A DNA stretch of 64,000 nucleotides from Bordetella genomosp. 10 (GTDB lineage: Bacteria > Pseudomonadota > Gammaproteobacteria > Burkholderiales > Burkholderiaceae_B), in NCBI RefSeq assembly GCF_002261225.1, contig NZ_NEVM01000005.1, positions 3,315,912 to 3,379,911 of the forward strand, written 5' to 3'. This document shows positions 11,159 to 20,066 of this stretch, one piece after another (the stretch's first letter is position 1; each line of letters begins with the position of its first letter). The translations under genes and the position numbers were made by a program. Under the pieces are notes generated by a model. That model did not search any database. It was not told the DNA's origin and saw nothing but the letters and a program-made list of their open reading frames with translations.

Positions 11159-11219
11159 GAGTATCCAATGGCGGCGGTCCGCCGCAGTAGCGCGGATGAT
11201 AAGAGGGGAGATTCGCCAC

Positions 11220-13850
11220 ATGCAAGTCGCGGGCTCGTCGCAAGCAGGATCCGAACGGCATATCTGGCGCCGTTTCCTGGCCCGGACCACCCTGGCCCTG
11301 GGCCTGCTGTTGCTGGCGAGCGCCGCCCTGTGCTGGGTCGCGGCGAACTGGCCTCTTTTTTCCAAGATACAACGGTTGTCCAGTGCGCAGGGGGCGATGA
11401 CGGTCGCCGGCGTGCTGGCGCTGGCCCTTTACGCCCGCGGCGCGAGCGGCGCGAACGCGGTGCACGGGCGGGCGGCCGTGCTGGGGCTGGCGACGGTCCT
11501 GCTGGGCGCCGTGCTGGCCCTGATCGGCCAGACCTACCAGACCGGCGCCGACAACTGGGAGCTGTTCGCCGCCTGGGCGGCCCTGATGCTGCCGTGGGCG
11601 CTGGCGGCGCGCAGCCAGGGGCTCTGGCTGCTGTGGGCGCTGCTCGTCAATGCGGCCGTGGTCCTGCTGCTGGGCGAGCGGGTGCTGGCCTGGTGGGGCC
11701 TGTTCGACGGCCCCGGTTTTCCCAGCCTGGTGATCGCCGGGCTGAACCTGGTCCTGCTGGGCCTGTGGGAATTCAGCGCCCGGCGCTGGCGGGCGCGCAC
11801 CGGCGTCGGGCCGCGGGTATTGGCGCTGCTGGCCGTGGGGGTCCTGGTCCTGGCGCTGGTTTTCGGCGGACTGGGCATGGAAAATCTGGGGTCGTATACC
11901 GGTTTGGCCTGGGTGCTGGCCACCCTGGGCCTGGCGGCGTTCTACATCCTGGCGCGCCGCGACCTGGTCATCCTCGCCCTGCTGGCGGCGGGCGTGATCT
12001 GCGTGTCGCTGCGGCTGGCGGCCGATTGGTTCTTCGACCTGCAGCCCGGCGTCTGGGCGGTGCTGCCGCTGGCGGGCCTGCTGATGGGCGAGGCGGTGCT
12101 GGCGGCGCGCTGGCTGCGCCGGCTGGCGGCGTCGACCCCCGGGTTGCCGGCCGAGGCGCTGGCCGATGCCGAACCCGCCGGCATCTCGGCGGGCGTGGAG
12201 GTCGAGCCGGCCGCGCCGGCCGTGTCCGCCCCCGGCAGCGCCAGCGCGGCGGAAGTGCCGCCGGACCGCGGCGCGGCGCCATGGTTCGTCCAGGGCCTGC
12301 TGGGCCTGAGCGCCTGGCTCGCCAGCCTGCTGCTGCTGCTGTTCCTGGTCTTGTCGGGCCTGGTCGCCAGCGCCTCGGGCGGACTGGTGGGCGGACTGGT
12401 GCTGTGCGCCGTCGGCGTGGCCATGGTGCGCGCCGCCGAGGGCCCGTTCTGGCGCCAGTGCGCCACCGCCCTGGCCTTCAGCGGCCAGATCCTGGTGATG
12501 GCCGGCTTGTCCGACGCCAATTCCCCGGCCGGCGCGGCGCTCTTCGTACTGGCGCTGGCCATCGTGATCTATGTGTTCGGGCCGGACGCCATCCTGCGTT
12601 TTCTCAGCGGCCTGACCATGGTGGTGGCGGTGTATCTGCTGACCGCCTTCGCCGTCGAGCACGCCGATGCCTACGACTCGCTGGTCGAGGCGGTGCTGCG
12701 CTGGCTCCTCTTCGACGACCTGCGCGGCATCGCGCTGTGGCTGCCGGCTTCGCTGTTGACGGCGTGGGTGGCGGCGCTGGCCTTCCTCTGCAATCCGCGC
12801 TTGCCGGCGCGCCGCCGCGATGCCCTGTTGCCGCTGGCCTGGTCCTTCGCCCTGGCCGCGCAGGCGAGCGTGGTGCTGGCGGCAGGGGTGCCCGTCTGGC
12901 AGTTGCCGGCCCTCTGGCAGGCGCATGCGCCGTCGGTGGTGTATCTGGCCCTGGTGGTGGTGTTGCCGGTGGCGGTCGCTATCGCGCTGCTGCATCCCCG
13001 GCGCGCCGCGCTGGGCCGCGGCCTGCGTTATGGCGTGCCGCTGGGCCTGGCGGTGCTGGCGGCGTTCTGGCTGTCCTGGCCCGGCGTGGCCTACGCGCTG
13101 ACCTGGCTGCTGCTGGGCTTCGGCTTGCAGCGCGCGCGCCTGTTCCGCCTGGGCCAGATCGCCGTCCTGCTGTGCCTGGCCTTCTACTACTACCGGCTCG
13201 ACACGCCGCTGTTGTACAAGGCCGCGCTGCTGGCCGGCGCGGGCGGGCTGCTGCTGTTGATGCGCATGGCCGTCTGGGCGGTGCCGCGCCTGCGCGGCGT
13301 GGCGCCGTTGCGTGAATCCGCCCCCGCGCAACCGGCGCCGTGGCGCGCGGGCCTGATCGCGGCGGGGCTGCTGCTGTGCCTGGGCGTTGCCAACACAGCC
13401 ATCTGGCAGCGCGAGCAATTGCTGGCGCACGGGCAGGTCGTGCGCCTGGAACTGGCTTCGCGCGATCCGCGTTCGCTGCTGCAAGGCGACTATATGGATC
13501 TGCGCTTCGCCGCCGCGCAGGCGGTCGGCGCCATGCAGGACGAACTGCCCGCCGGAAGCGGCATCCTGCATGCGCCGCTCATCGACGCCTACCTGGTGCT
13601 CCAGCCGGACGACCGCGGCGTGGCGCGGCCGGTGCGCGTGCAGCCCGCGCCGCAGCCGCACGATGCGAAGGAAGTGGTGCTGCGCTACCGCCTGCGCGCC
13701 GAGGGGGTGCGCATCGTCACCAATGCCTATTTCTTTCCCGAAGGCCAGGGCGAGCACTATGCCGGCGCCCGCTATGGCGAGCTGCGGGTGGACGACAGCG
13801 GCACCGGTTTGCTGGTGCGCCTGCTGGGCGAGGATCTCAAGCCGCTTTGA
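11220..13850 (+). CDS. Large membrane protein: DUF2157, DUF4401 and GDYXXLXY regions fused
   Basis: 876 residues with about 20 or more hydrophobic segments. The N-terminal third fits DUF2157 (AANWPLFSKIQRLSSAQG, then LIGQTYQTGADNWELF), the middle fits DUF4401, and the C-terminal part carries LQGDYMDLRF of the GDYXXLXY domain, predicted to lie outside the membrane. A linker rich in Ala, Pro and Glu at about 325–360 separates the first two parts. In many bacteria the GDYXXLXY part is a separate gene, so this is a fused form. Start: ATG 11220, with GAGGGGAG 9 nt upstream. Function unknown. Confidence 0.75.
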   Translation: MQVAGSSQAGSERHIWRRFLARTTLALGLLLLASAALCWVAANWPLFSKIQRLSSAQGAMTVAGVLALALYARGASGANAVHGRAAVLGLATVLLGAVLALIGQTYQTGADNWELFAAWAALMLPWALAARSQGLWLLWALLVNAAVVLLLGERVLAWWGLFDGPGFPSLVIAGLNLVLLGLWEFSARRWRARTGVGPRVLALLAVGVLVLALVFGGLGMENLGSYTGLAWVLATLGLAAFYILARRDLVILALLAAGVICVSLRLAADWFFDLQPGVWAVLPLAGLLMGEAVLAARWLRRLAASTPGLPAEALADAEPAGISAGVEVEPAAPAVSAPGSASAAEVPPDRGAAPWFVQGLLGLSAWLASLLLLLFLVLSGLVASASGGLVGGLVLCAVGVAMVRAAEGPFWRQCATALAFSGQILVMAGLSDANSPAGAALFVLALAIVIYVFGPDAILRFLSGLTMVVAVYLLTAFAVEHADAYDSLVEAVLRWLLFDDLRGIALWLPASLLTAWVAALAFLCNPRLPARRRDALLPLAWSFALAAQASVVLAAGVPVWQLPALWQAHAPSVVYLALVVVLPVAVAIALLHPRRAALGRGLRYGVPLGLAVLAAFWLSWPGVAYALTWLLLGFGLQRARLFRLGQIAVLLCLAFYYYRLDTPLLYKAALLAGAGGLLLLMRMAVWAVPRLRGVAPLRESAPAQPAPWRAGLIAAGLLLCLGVANTAIWQREQLLAHGQVVRLELASRDPRSLLQGDYMDLRFAAAQAVGAMQDELPAGSGILHAPLIDAYLVLQPDDRGVARPVRVQPAPQPHDAKEVVLRYRLRAEGVRIVTNAYFFPEGQGEHYAGARYGELRVDDSGTGLLVRLLGEDLKPL

Positions 13851-13878
13851 GGTGCGCGGTCCGGCGGCGGCCTTGTTC

Positions 13879-13968
13879 GGCGTCGTCGGCTATGCGGTGT
13901 CGTCGTCTATTCGGCGTCGCCGGTTATGCGGTATCGCTGGCTATACGCTGTCGCTGGCTATCGCGAGG
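13879..13968. repeat. Degenerate short tandem repeats between two convergent genes
   Basis: Four imperfect copies of a block like GTCGTCGGCTATGCGGT occur in a row (GTCGCCGGTTATGCGGT, ATCGCTGGCTATACGCT and GTCGCTGGCTATCGCG follow). They fill the gap between the DUF2157 gene and gluQRS and run into the gluQRS end. Probably a slippage-prone spacer. Confidence 0.5.
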
Positions 13969-14887
13969 CCGGTTGCCAGCGCGCCGCCCAGGCCGCGCAG
14001 GCCAGGCGAAGAAAGGTCGCGGGATCGCTCGCGGCCAGCGGCGTGAAGCCGAGCGCCTGCCAGGCGTGGTTCAAGGTGGCGACGGGTTGCGCCAGGTCCA
14101 GCGCCGGCGCGTGATTCTGCTTCGACAGCTTCAGGCCACTGAGCGGATCGAGCACCAGCGGCACGTGCATGACGCGCGGCGGTTGCAGCTCCAGCATGCG
14201 CGCCAACACGCGCTGGCGCGCCGTCGAACTCAACAGGTCGGCGCCGCGCACCACGTCCGTGACGCCTTGCGCGCCGTCGTCGACCACCACCGCCAATTGA
14301 TAGGCCCACATGCCGTCGGCGCGGCGCAGCACGAAATCTCCCACGGCCCGCGCCACGTCCTGGCGCTGCGGTCCCAGCCAGCGGTCCTCGAAAACCTCGA
14401 TGCCGGGCGGCACGCGCAAGCGCCAGGCGCGCGCGCTGCGCCCGGGCGGCAACCCATGCCGGCAGGTCCCGGCATAAGGGCGTTCGCCGTCGGATGCTGC
14501 ATCGGATGTTGCGTCGGGTTCGGCCTCGTCCGTCCGGCCCGCTTTCCGCGCCAGCGCCGCCGCGGCTTCGGCGATCTCGCGCCGGGTGCAGCCGCAGCCG
14601 TAGACCAGGCCGCGCGCGGCCAGATCGTCGAAGGCCTGCTGGTAGACCGCGTCGCGCGCCGATTGCCAGATCACTTCGCCGTCCCAGCGCAGGCCCAGCG
14701 TTTCCAACTGGTCCATGATCACGCGGTCCGCGCCCGGCACGCTGCGCGGCTTGTCCACGTCCTCGATGCGCAGCAGCCAACGGCCGCCCGCCGCGCGCGC
14801 GTCGAGATAACTGGCCAGCGCGGCCACCAGGGAGCCCGCGTGCAAGGGACCGCTGGGACTGGGCGCGAATCGGCCGACGTAGCTCAT
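13958..14887 (-). CDS. gluQ: Glutamyl-Q tRNA(Asp) synthetase
   Basis: Truncated GluRS paralogue that attaches Glu to queuosine at position 34 of tRNA(Asp). 309 residues, without the anticodon-binding domain of full GluRS. Class I motifs: [17 protein letters not shown] (HIGH-like) and KLSKQNHAP (KMSKS-like). Zinc ligands CGCTRREI and the Cys of [11 protein letters not shown] are present. Start taken at [11 protein letters not shown]; a TTG four codons upstream is possible. It is convergent with the membrane protein gene and upstream of nothing obvious. Confidence 0.92.
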   Translation of the reverse strand: MSYVGRFAPSPSGPLHAGSLVAALASYLDARAAGGRWLLRIEDVDKPRSVPGADRVIMDQLETLGLRWDGEVIWQSARDAVYQQAFDDLAARGLVYGCGCTRREIAEAAAALARKAGRTDEAEPDATSDAASDGERPYAGTCRHGLPPGRSARAWRLRVPPGIEVFEDRWLGPQRQDVARAVGDFVLRRADGMWAYQLAVVVDDGAQGVTDVVRGADLLSSTARQRVLARMLELQPPRVMHVPLVLDPLSGLKLSKQNHAPALDLAQPVATLNHAWQALGFTPLAASDPATFLRLACAAWAARWQPASR

Positions 14888-15002
14888 GGGAAAAGGCAAA
14901 ACACGATAGGGAAGATGGCGACATTAAACCGCACCCGGCGCCAGGCAATCTGCGCAAACGACGCGCGCATGCAACACGCTCATCAATTCCCGCCGGCGTG
15001 GC

Positions 15003-15031
15003 TAAAAACAAAACCGGCCCAGTTGGGCCGG
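15003..15031 (-). terminator. Rho-independent terminator of smg
   Basis: On the minus strand CCGGCCCAACTGGGCCGG forms an 8-bp stem with a 2-nt centre and is followed by TTTTGTTTTTAGC. It lies 40 nt after the smg stop. Confidence 0.9.
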
Positions 15032-15070
15032 CCTTGGACTGTCGAGGCGCAAGGCCTCGGCGAGTAGGTA

Positions 15071-15532
15071 TCAGTGCAGGCGCCGCACGTCGCCGTCGTC
15101 GTCCAGCAGCTCTTCGAGCACCAGGTTGTCGATGTCGGCTTCCTGGCTCCACAGCACCATCAGCGCCGTGATCTTGAGCTTGCCCAGCGGTACCGGCGAT
15201 TCCGGCGCCGCCAGCGCGCGGTCGATGACGATTTCGCGCAAGGGCGCGGGCAGGACGCCGGCGGTTTCCAGGAAAGTGATGAAACCGATGGCTTCGGTGC
15301 CCAATTGGCGGTATTCGCTGTCGGTGTAGACGCGCATTCCGGTGCCCGGCTGCGCGGCCAGGTCGACGCACCGTTCGGTGGTTTCCGCCAGCCCGTAGAG
15401 CCAGCCCAGTGCATCATCGATATCTTCGTGTTCGAAGCCAGCCGCCGCCAGGCGTTTCGCCAGGACATCCGCCGCGGGACAGGCTTGCGGCGTGTAGTAA
15501 TTTTCGAAAAGGTAGACCAGGATATCGAACAT
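15071..15532 (-). CDS. smg: Smg/DUF494 family protein
   Basis: 153-residue small acidic protein of the Smg family (DUF494), whose start MFDILVYLFENYY and the segment AGFEHEDIDDALGWL match the E. coli protein. Function is poorly defined; in many proteobacteria it sits next to dprA and a topoisomerase gene. Here topB is 4 kb away on the same strand but dprA is not adjacent: upstream lies an AT-rich spacer and a divergent gene. The chosen start leaves out 17 upstream codons that do not resemble the family. Confidence 0.9.
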   Translation of the reverse strand: MFDILVYLFENYYTPQACPAADVLAKRLAAAGFEHEDIDDALGWLYGLAETTERCVDLAAQPGTGMRVYTDSEYRQLGTEAIGFITFLETAGVLPAPLREIVIDRALAAPESPVPLGKLKITALMVLWSQEADIDNLVLEELLDDDGDVRRLH

Positions 15533-15592
15533 ATTGCGCCGTCTTTCAGTCATTGTTTGCCCAGTCGGCCCGCTTATCGGCAAACCCGCAAA

Positions 15593-15609
15593 CGTAAATT
15601 CACTTTACG
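15593..15609. promoter_or_regulatory. Inverted repeat in AT-rich divergent spacer
   Basis: CGTAAA and TTTACG separated by 5 nt, 60 nt upstream of smg and 160 nt upstream of the D-threonine aldolase gene. Possible operator; no adjacent regulator gene points to it. Confidence 0.3.
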
Positions 15610-15733
15610 CTTATTCATGTTGGCGGGCAACCAAGCGATGTAGCAGGACAACACAGGAATAAGCACCGCATTACCAGCCTTATACGTGAATTTGGGATTT
15701 TTTAAGAAAAAAGTCAGGAAGTTGATTGTATTA

Positions 15734-15748
15734 GCAATATGACATTGC
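15734..15748. promoter_or_regulatory. Inverted repeat before the D-threonine aldolase gene
   Basis: GCAAT and ATTGC around ATGAC, ending 8 nt before the Shine–Dalgarno AAGGAG (15757–15762). The surrounding 15600–15760 stretch is AT-rich compared with the rest of the window. Possible operator or promoter element. Confidence 0.3.
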
Positions 15749-15769
15749 ACTTTGACAAGGAGTACGTGC

Positions 15770-16930
15770 GTGGAGAATACCGAGATCGATATCCAGGGCG
15801 CGGGATTGCCCGCCTTGACGCTGCCGCCGCCCGCGCGCCCCGGCATGGCCTTGTCCGAAGTGGACACGCCGGCCCTGGTGCTGGACCTGGACGTCTTCGA
15901 AGCCAACCTGCGCACGATGCAGGACTGGACGCGGCGTCACGACATCGCCTTGCGGCCGCACGGCAAGGCGCACAAGTGCCCCGAGGTGGCGCTACGCCAG
16001 ATCGCCCTGGGCGCGCGCGGCATCTGCGTGCAGAAGGTCAGTGAAGCGCTGCCCTTCGTCGCGGCTGGCGTCGCCGACGTCCACATCAGCAACGAGGTGG
16101 TGGGCGAGGCCAAGCTGGCGCTGCTGGCGCAGCTCGCGCGCCGCGCGCGGGTCAGCGTCTGCGTCGACCATCCGGAAAACGTCGCGGCCCTGTCGCGCGC
16201 GGTGGCCGCGCAGGGCACGCGGGTCGACGTGCTGGTGGAGATCGACGTCGGCCATGGCCGTTGCGGCGTTGCCTCGCCGACGGCCGCGCTGGAGCTGGCG
16301 CGCCGCGTGGAAAGCCTGCCGGGCCTGCGCTTCGCCGGCATCCAGGCTTATCACGGTTCCTTGCAGCACCGGCGCGGCCACGCCGAGCGGGCCCAGGCCT
16401 GCCTGGAGTCGGCGGCGCGCGCGCGCCAGTGCGCCGAGGTGCTGCACGCGCATGGCTACGCCTGCCCCATCATCACCGGCGGCGGCACCGGCAGCGCGGA
16501 ATTCGACGGGCCGGGCGATGTCTATACGGAATTGCAGGCCGGCAGCTACGCCTTCATGGACGTCGACTACGGCGCCAACGAATGGGCCGGCGAATTGAAG
16601 TTCGGCAACAGCCTGTTCCTGCTCGGCACGGTGATGAGCACGCCGACGCCCGACCGCGTCATGCTGGACGTGGGGCTGAAATCCACCACCGTCGAATGCG
16701 GGCTGCCGAAGGTGCATGAACGCGACAACCTGCTGTACGTGGCCGCCAACGATGAGCACGGCATCGTGCGCGTGGCCGCGGGCACGGCGGCGCCGGCGCT
16801 GGGCGAAAAGCTGCGCCTGGTGCCCTCGCACGTCGATCCCACCTTCAACCTGCACGACGAACTGGTGGCGGTGCGCGGCGGCGTGGTGGAAGGCGTGTGG
16901 CCCATCGCGGCGCGCGGCTTCAGCCGGTAG
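15770..16930 (+). CDS. D-threonine aldolase (metal- and PLP-dependent)
   Basis: Cleaves D-threonine and other D-3-hydroxy amino acids to glycine and an aldehyde. 386 residues: an alanine-racemase-like N-terminal barrel with the PLP Lys at position 66 in RPHGKAHKCPE, and a C-terminal beta domain with SHVDPTFNLHDE, whose His and Asp bind the divalent metal. It resembles the Achromobacter (Alcaligenes) xylosoxidans enzyme along its whole length. GTG start chosen because AAGGAG lies 7 nt upstream; a TTG six codons earlier would precede that site. It neighbours an amino-acid importer (convergent), which fits a role in amino-acid catabolism. Confidence 0.92.
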   Translation: MENTEIDIQGAGLPALTLPPPARPGMALSEVDTPALVLDLDVFEANLRTMQDWTRRHDIALRPHGKAHKCPEVALRQIALGARGICVQKVSEALPFVAAGVADVHISNEVVGEAKLALLAQLARRARVSVCVDHPENVAALSRAVAAQGTRVDVLVEIDVGHGRCGVASPTAALELARRVESLPGLRFAGIQAYHGSLQHRRGHAERAQACLESAARARQCAEVLHAHGYACPIITGGGTGSAEFDGPGDVYTELQAGSYAFMDVDYGANEWAGELKFGNSLFLLGTVMSTPTPDRVMLDVGLKSTTVECGLPKVHERDNLLYVAANDEHGIVRVAAGTAAPALGEKLRLVPSHVDPTFNLHDELVAVRGGVVEGVWPIAARGFSR

Positions 16931-16958
16931 CGCGATCCGTGCGGCAGGCGCGATAAGC

Positions 16959-16985
16959 GCAACTAGTGCAACTAGTGCAACTAGT
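16959..16985. repeat. Three tandem 9-bp repeats GCAACTAGT
   Basis: Three exact head-to-tail copies, plus a partial fourth (GCAATAAG), between the D-threonine aldolase stop and the hairpin shared with the ABC transporter operon. Copy number may vary by slippage. Confidence 0.9.
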
Positions 16986-16993
16986 GCAATAAG

Positions 16994-17022
16994 GCGCCGC
17001 GCGGGCCATCCCCGCGCGGCGC
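16994..17022. terminator. 12-bp GC hairpin between convergent genes
   Basis: GCGCCGCGCGGG and CCCGCGCGGCGC enclose a 5-nt loop, 6 nt before the ATPase stop on the other strand. It could end transcripts from both sides, although no T-tract is present. Confidence 0.55.
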
Positions 17023-17027
17023 GCGCT

Positions 17028-17756
17028 TCAGTGCGTCATCCCGAGGAATTGCCGCAGCTCCGGCGTGCGCGGCTCGCCGAACACTTCCTCCGGCGGCCCG
17101 CTCTCATGCACCTTGCCCTGGTGCATGAAGACCACGCGATCGCAGACCTCGCGCGCGAAACGCATTTCGTGGGTCACCATCAGCAGCGTCATGCCGTCGG
17201 CGGCCAGGCCGCGCACGACGGCCAGCACCTCGTTGACCAGTTCCGGATCCAGGGCGGAAGTGATCTCGTCGCACAGCAGGGCGATGGGCTGCATCGCCAG
17301 GGCGCGCGCGATGGCCACGCGCTGCTGCTGTCCGCCGGACAACTGGTCCGGCCAGGCGTCGAACTTGTGGCCCAGGCCGACCCGCTCCAGCATGGCGCGC
17401 GCCAGCGCTTCGGCCTCGGCCTCCGCCAGCTTGCGCGTGACCATGGGCGAGAGCATGACGTTGCGGCCGGCGGTCAGGTGCGGAAACAGGTTGAACTGCT
17501 GGAAGATCATGCCGACCTTCAGCCGCAGCGCGCGCAGGTGCAGGTCGTCCGGCACCAGCTTGGCCTCGGCCACCATGATCGCGCCGCTGTCCAGCGTTTC
17601 CAGCCCGTTGATGCAGCGTAGCAGGGTGCTCTTGCCGGAGCCGCTCTTGCCGATGATGGCGATGACTTCGCCGGGCTCGACGCGCAGCGTGACGCCCTTG
17701 AGCACTTCATTCGCGCCAAAGCTCTTGCGGATATCTTCAATGGCGATGAGGGGCAT
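17028..17756 (-). CDS. Polar amino-acid ABC transporter, ATP-binding subunit
   Basis: 242 residues, GlnQ/HisP type. Walker A GKSGSGKSTLLRC, Q-loop FQQFNLFPHLTA, signature LSGGQQQRVAIARALA, Walker B ALLCDEITSALDPE with the unusual Cys–Asp order seen in some members, and the switch His in VTHEMRFARE. It powers import through the two upstream permeases. Last gene of a four-gene operon; its start overlaps the preceding permease by 20 nt. Confidence 0.93.
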   Translation of the reverse strand: MPLIAIEDIRKSFGANEVLKGVTLRVEPGEVIAIIGKSGSGKSTLLRCINGLETLDSGAIMVAEAKLVPDDLHLRALRLKVGMIFQQFNLFPHLTAGRNVMLSPMVTRKLAEAEAEALARAMLERVGLGHKFDAWPDQLSGGQQQRVAIARALAMQPIALLCDEITSALDPELVNEVLAVVRGLAADGMTLLMVTHEMRFAREVCDRVVFMHQGKVHESGPPEEVFGEPRTPELRQFLGMTH

Positions 17757-18393
17757 TGAGCTTCCTTTCCAGGCGCAGGCTGGCGCGCGACAGCGGCCAG
17801 CACAGGACGAAGTAGATCAGCGCGGCCATGCCGTACACCGTGAACGGATTGAACGTCGCGTTGGTGATGACGGTGCTGGCCTTGGACAATTCGGTGAAAC
17901 CGATGATGGACGTGAGCGCCGTGCTCTTGACGATCTGCACGGCGAAACCCACCGTGGGCGCCACGGCGATGCGCATCGCCTGGGGCAGCACGACGTAGCG
18001 CATCTGCTGGACGTAGCCCATGGCCAGGCTGGCCGAGGCCTCCCACTGCCCGCGGTTGATCGATTCGACGCAGCCGCGCCAGATCTCGGCCAGGAAGGCG
18101 GCCGACCACAGGATCAGCGCGCTGCCGGCGGCCAGCCACGCCGGCACGTCGATGCCGGCCAGCGACAGGCCGAAGAAGGCCAGGAACAACTGCATGAGCA
18201 GCGGCGTGCCCTGGAAGAGCTCGATGAAGGCCCAGGCAGTGCGCCGCATCCAGCGCGGGCGCGAGACCCGCATCAGCAGCACGGCCAGGCCCAGCAGGGC
18301 CCCGCCGGCGAAGGCGACCAGGGCCAGCAGCACGGTCCAGCGCGCGGCCAGCACGAGGTTGCGCGCGATGTCCCAGAGGGTGAAGGTCATCAT
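17737..18393 (-). CDS. Polar amino-acid ABC transporter, permease 2
   Basis: 218-residue inner-membrane permease of the HisM/GlnP class. Several hydrophobic segments; an EAA-type loop appears around AEIWRGCVESINRGQWEAS, which contacts the ATPase. The start ATG (MMTF) overlaps the stop of permease 1 as ATGA, a sign of coupled translation. It forms a heterodimer with permease 1. Confidence 0.9.
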   Translation of the reverse strand: MMTFTLWDIARNLVLAARWTVLLALVAFAGGALLGLAVLLMRVSRPRWMRRTAWAFIELFQGTPLLMQLFLAFFGLSLAGIDVPAWLAAGSALILWSAAFLAEIWRGCVESINRGQWEASASLAMGYVQQMRYVVLPQAMRIAVAPTVGFAVQIVKSTALTSIIGFTELSKASTVITNATFNPFTVYGMAALIYFVLCWPLSRASLRLERKLNAPHRH

Positions 18394-19058
18394 CGCGCCG
18401 CCCTCCGGAACAGCCGCTGGCCCAGCAGGCGCAGCACCTGGCGCAGGACGATGGCCAGCAGCAGATAGATCGCCGTGGTGACGATGTAGACCTCGAAGGC
18501 GCGGAAGTTGCGCGACTGTATGAAGTTGGCCGCGAAGGACAGGTCCTCGGCGGCGATCTGCGAGCACACCGCCGAGCCCAGCATCACGATCACGATCTGC
18601 GAGGACAGGGCCGGCCACACGCGCGAGAGCGCCGGCTTGAGCACGATGTGGCGGAAGACTTCCAGGCGCGTCATGGCCAGGCTGGCGCCGGCCTCGTACT
18701 GGCCGCGCGGCGTGGCCGCGATGCCGGCGCGGACGATTTCCGCGCTGTAGGCGCCCAGGTTCACCGCCATCGCCAGGCAGGCCGCCTGCATTTCGCCCAG
18801 GTGCACGCCCAGCGCCGGCAGGCCGAAGAAAATGAAGAAGAGCTGGATCAGGAAGGGGGTGTTGCGGATCAGTTCGACGTAGGCCGTGACGAAAGGCCGC
18901 AGCCAGCGCGGCCCTTCCGTGCGCGCCCAGGCCGCCGCGATGCCGATGGCCACCCCCGCCACCGCGCCGACGGCGATCAATTCCACCGTCACGCCCAGGC
19001 CCTTGACGAGCACGGGCGTGTAGTCGGCGATCGACAGGAAGTCGAATCGATAGGCCAT
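18390..19058 (-). CDS. Polar amino-acid ABC transporter, permease 1
   Basis: 222-residue inner-membrane permease of the same family. The conserved segments VELIRNTPFLIQLFFIF and AEIVRAGIAATPRGQYEA (EAA loop) are clear. It starts 10 nt after the solute-binding protein gene and overlaps the second permease by 4 nt. Confidence 0.92.
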   Translation of the reverse strand: MAYRFDFLSIADYTPVLVKGLGVTVELIAVGAVAGVAIGIAAAWARTEGPRWLRPFVTAYVELIRNTPFLIQLFFIFFGLPALGVHLGEMQAACLAMAVNLGAYSAEIVRAGIAATPRGQYEAGASLAMTRLEVFRHIVLKPALSRVWPALSSQIVIVMLGSAVCSQIAAEDLSFAANFIQSRNFRAFEVYIVTTAIYLLLAIVLRQVLRLLGQRLFRRAAR

Positions 19059-19068
19059 GGGGGGCTGC

Positions 19069-19851
19069 TTACAGGCCGGCCGGCAGGTCGCTGCCCAGCC
19101 ACTTCCTGGAAATGGTGTTCAGCGAGCCGTCCTTCTTGGCGTCGGCCAGGATGGCGTTGACCTTGGCCTGCAAGGACGATTCGCCCTTGTTCAGGCCGAT
19201 GTAGCAGGGCGAGTTCTTGATGAGGAACTTGGTCTCCGGCTTCTTGGGCGGATTCCTGGCCAGGATGGCGGCCGCCACCACGTTGCCCGTGGCGATCAAT
19301 TGCACCTGGTTGGAGAGGAAGGCGCTGATGGTGCCGTTGTTGTCCTCGTAGCGCTTGATGGTGGCGTCGGCGGGCGCGATCTTGCTCAGCTCGATGTCCT
19401 CCACCGCGCCGCGCGTCACGCCTATGGTCTTGCCCGACAGGTCCGAGGCCTGGGTGGCCTTGATATTGGCCGGACCGAAGACGCCGTTGAAGAACGGCGC
19501 ATAGGCGTCCGTGAAGTCGATGACCTTTTCGCGCTCCGCGTTCTTGCCCATGCTGGAGATCACCAGGTCGACCTTGTTGGTCTGCAGGTAGGCGATCCGG
19601 TTGGCGCTGGTCACCGGCACCAGCTCCACCGTGACGCCGAGGCGGCTGGCGATCAGCTTGGCCGTGTCGATGTCGTAGCCGAGGGGCTTGAGGTCGGGGC
19701 CGACGGAGCCGAAGGGCGGGAAGTCCTGCGGCACCGCGACACGCAGGCTGCCGCTCTTCATGATGTTGGCCAGTGCATCGGCGTGGGCGGCCGGCGCGCC
19801 GGCCAGGGTGGCGGCGGCGCACAGCGCGAGCAGCAGTTGACGACGATTCAT
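19069..19851 (-). CDS. Polar amino-acid ABC transporter, periplasmic binding protein
   Basis: 260 residues with a Sec signal peptide (MNRRQLLLALCAAATLAGA, cleaved about after AHA at residue 23). The mature part is a family-3 binding protein: FPPFGSVGPDLKPLGYDIDT is the typical ligand-pocket opening, ending in NTISRKWLGSDL. It captures an amino acid in the periplasm; the ligand cannot be named. First gene of the operon, with a matched motif (19901–19924) upstream that also occurs before the M20 gene. Confidence 0.92.
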   Translation of the reverse strand: MNRRQLLLALCAAATLAGAPAAHADALANIMKSGSLRVAVPQDFPPFGSVGPDLKPLGYDIDTAKLIASRLGVTVELVPVTSANRIAYLQTNKVDLVISSMGKNAEREKVIDFTDAYAPFFNGVFGPANIKATQASDLSGKTIGVTRGAVEDIELSKIAPADATIKRYEDNNGTISAFLSNQVQLIATGNVVAAAILARNPPKKPETKFLIKNSPCYIGLNKGESSLQAKVNAILADAKKDGSLNTISRKWLGSDLPAGL

Positions 19852-19900
19852 GCGGGGCTCCCTACATGGCAAGAGAAGAATGAGTTTGCACACCAGATCG

Positions 19901-19924
19901 GTATACAAAAACTTCCATGCAATA
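19901..19924 (-). promoter_or_regulatory. Putative GntR-regulator site upstream of the ABC operon
   Basis: GTATACAAAAA followed by CTTCCATGCAATA, 50 nt before the binding-protein start. The core ATACAAAAA and CATGCA recur at 20819–20839 in front of the M20 gene, on either side of the GntR gene. Shared site for the GntR regulator is inferred. Confidence 0.45.
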
Positions 19925-20066
19925 TCCGTGCCATCGGTTTTCCGGGGCCCAGGGAGGCCGGATGCCGGGGGGAAGGGGTGCCGCTCAGGCTCGTCGGGAA
20001 ACAGGTTCGCGCACCATCGTGGTGGGCGCCGCACCGCCATGGTGCGAGAGATAGGGCGCGCGTGCG

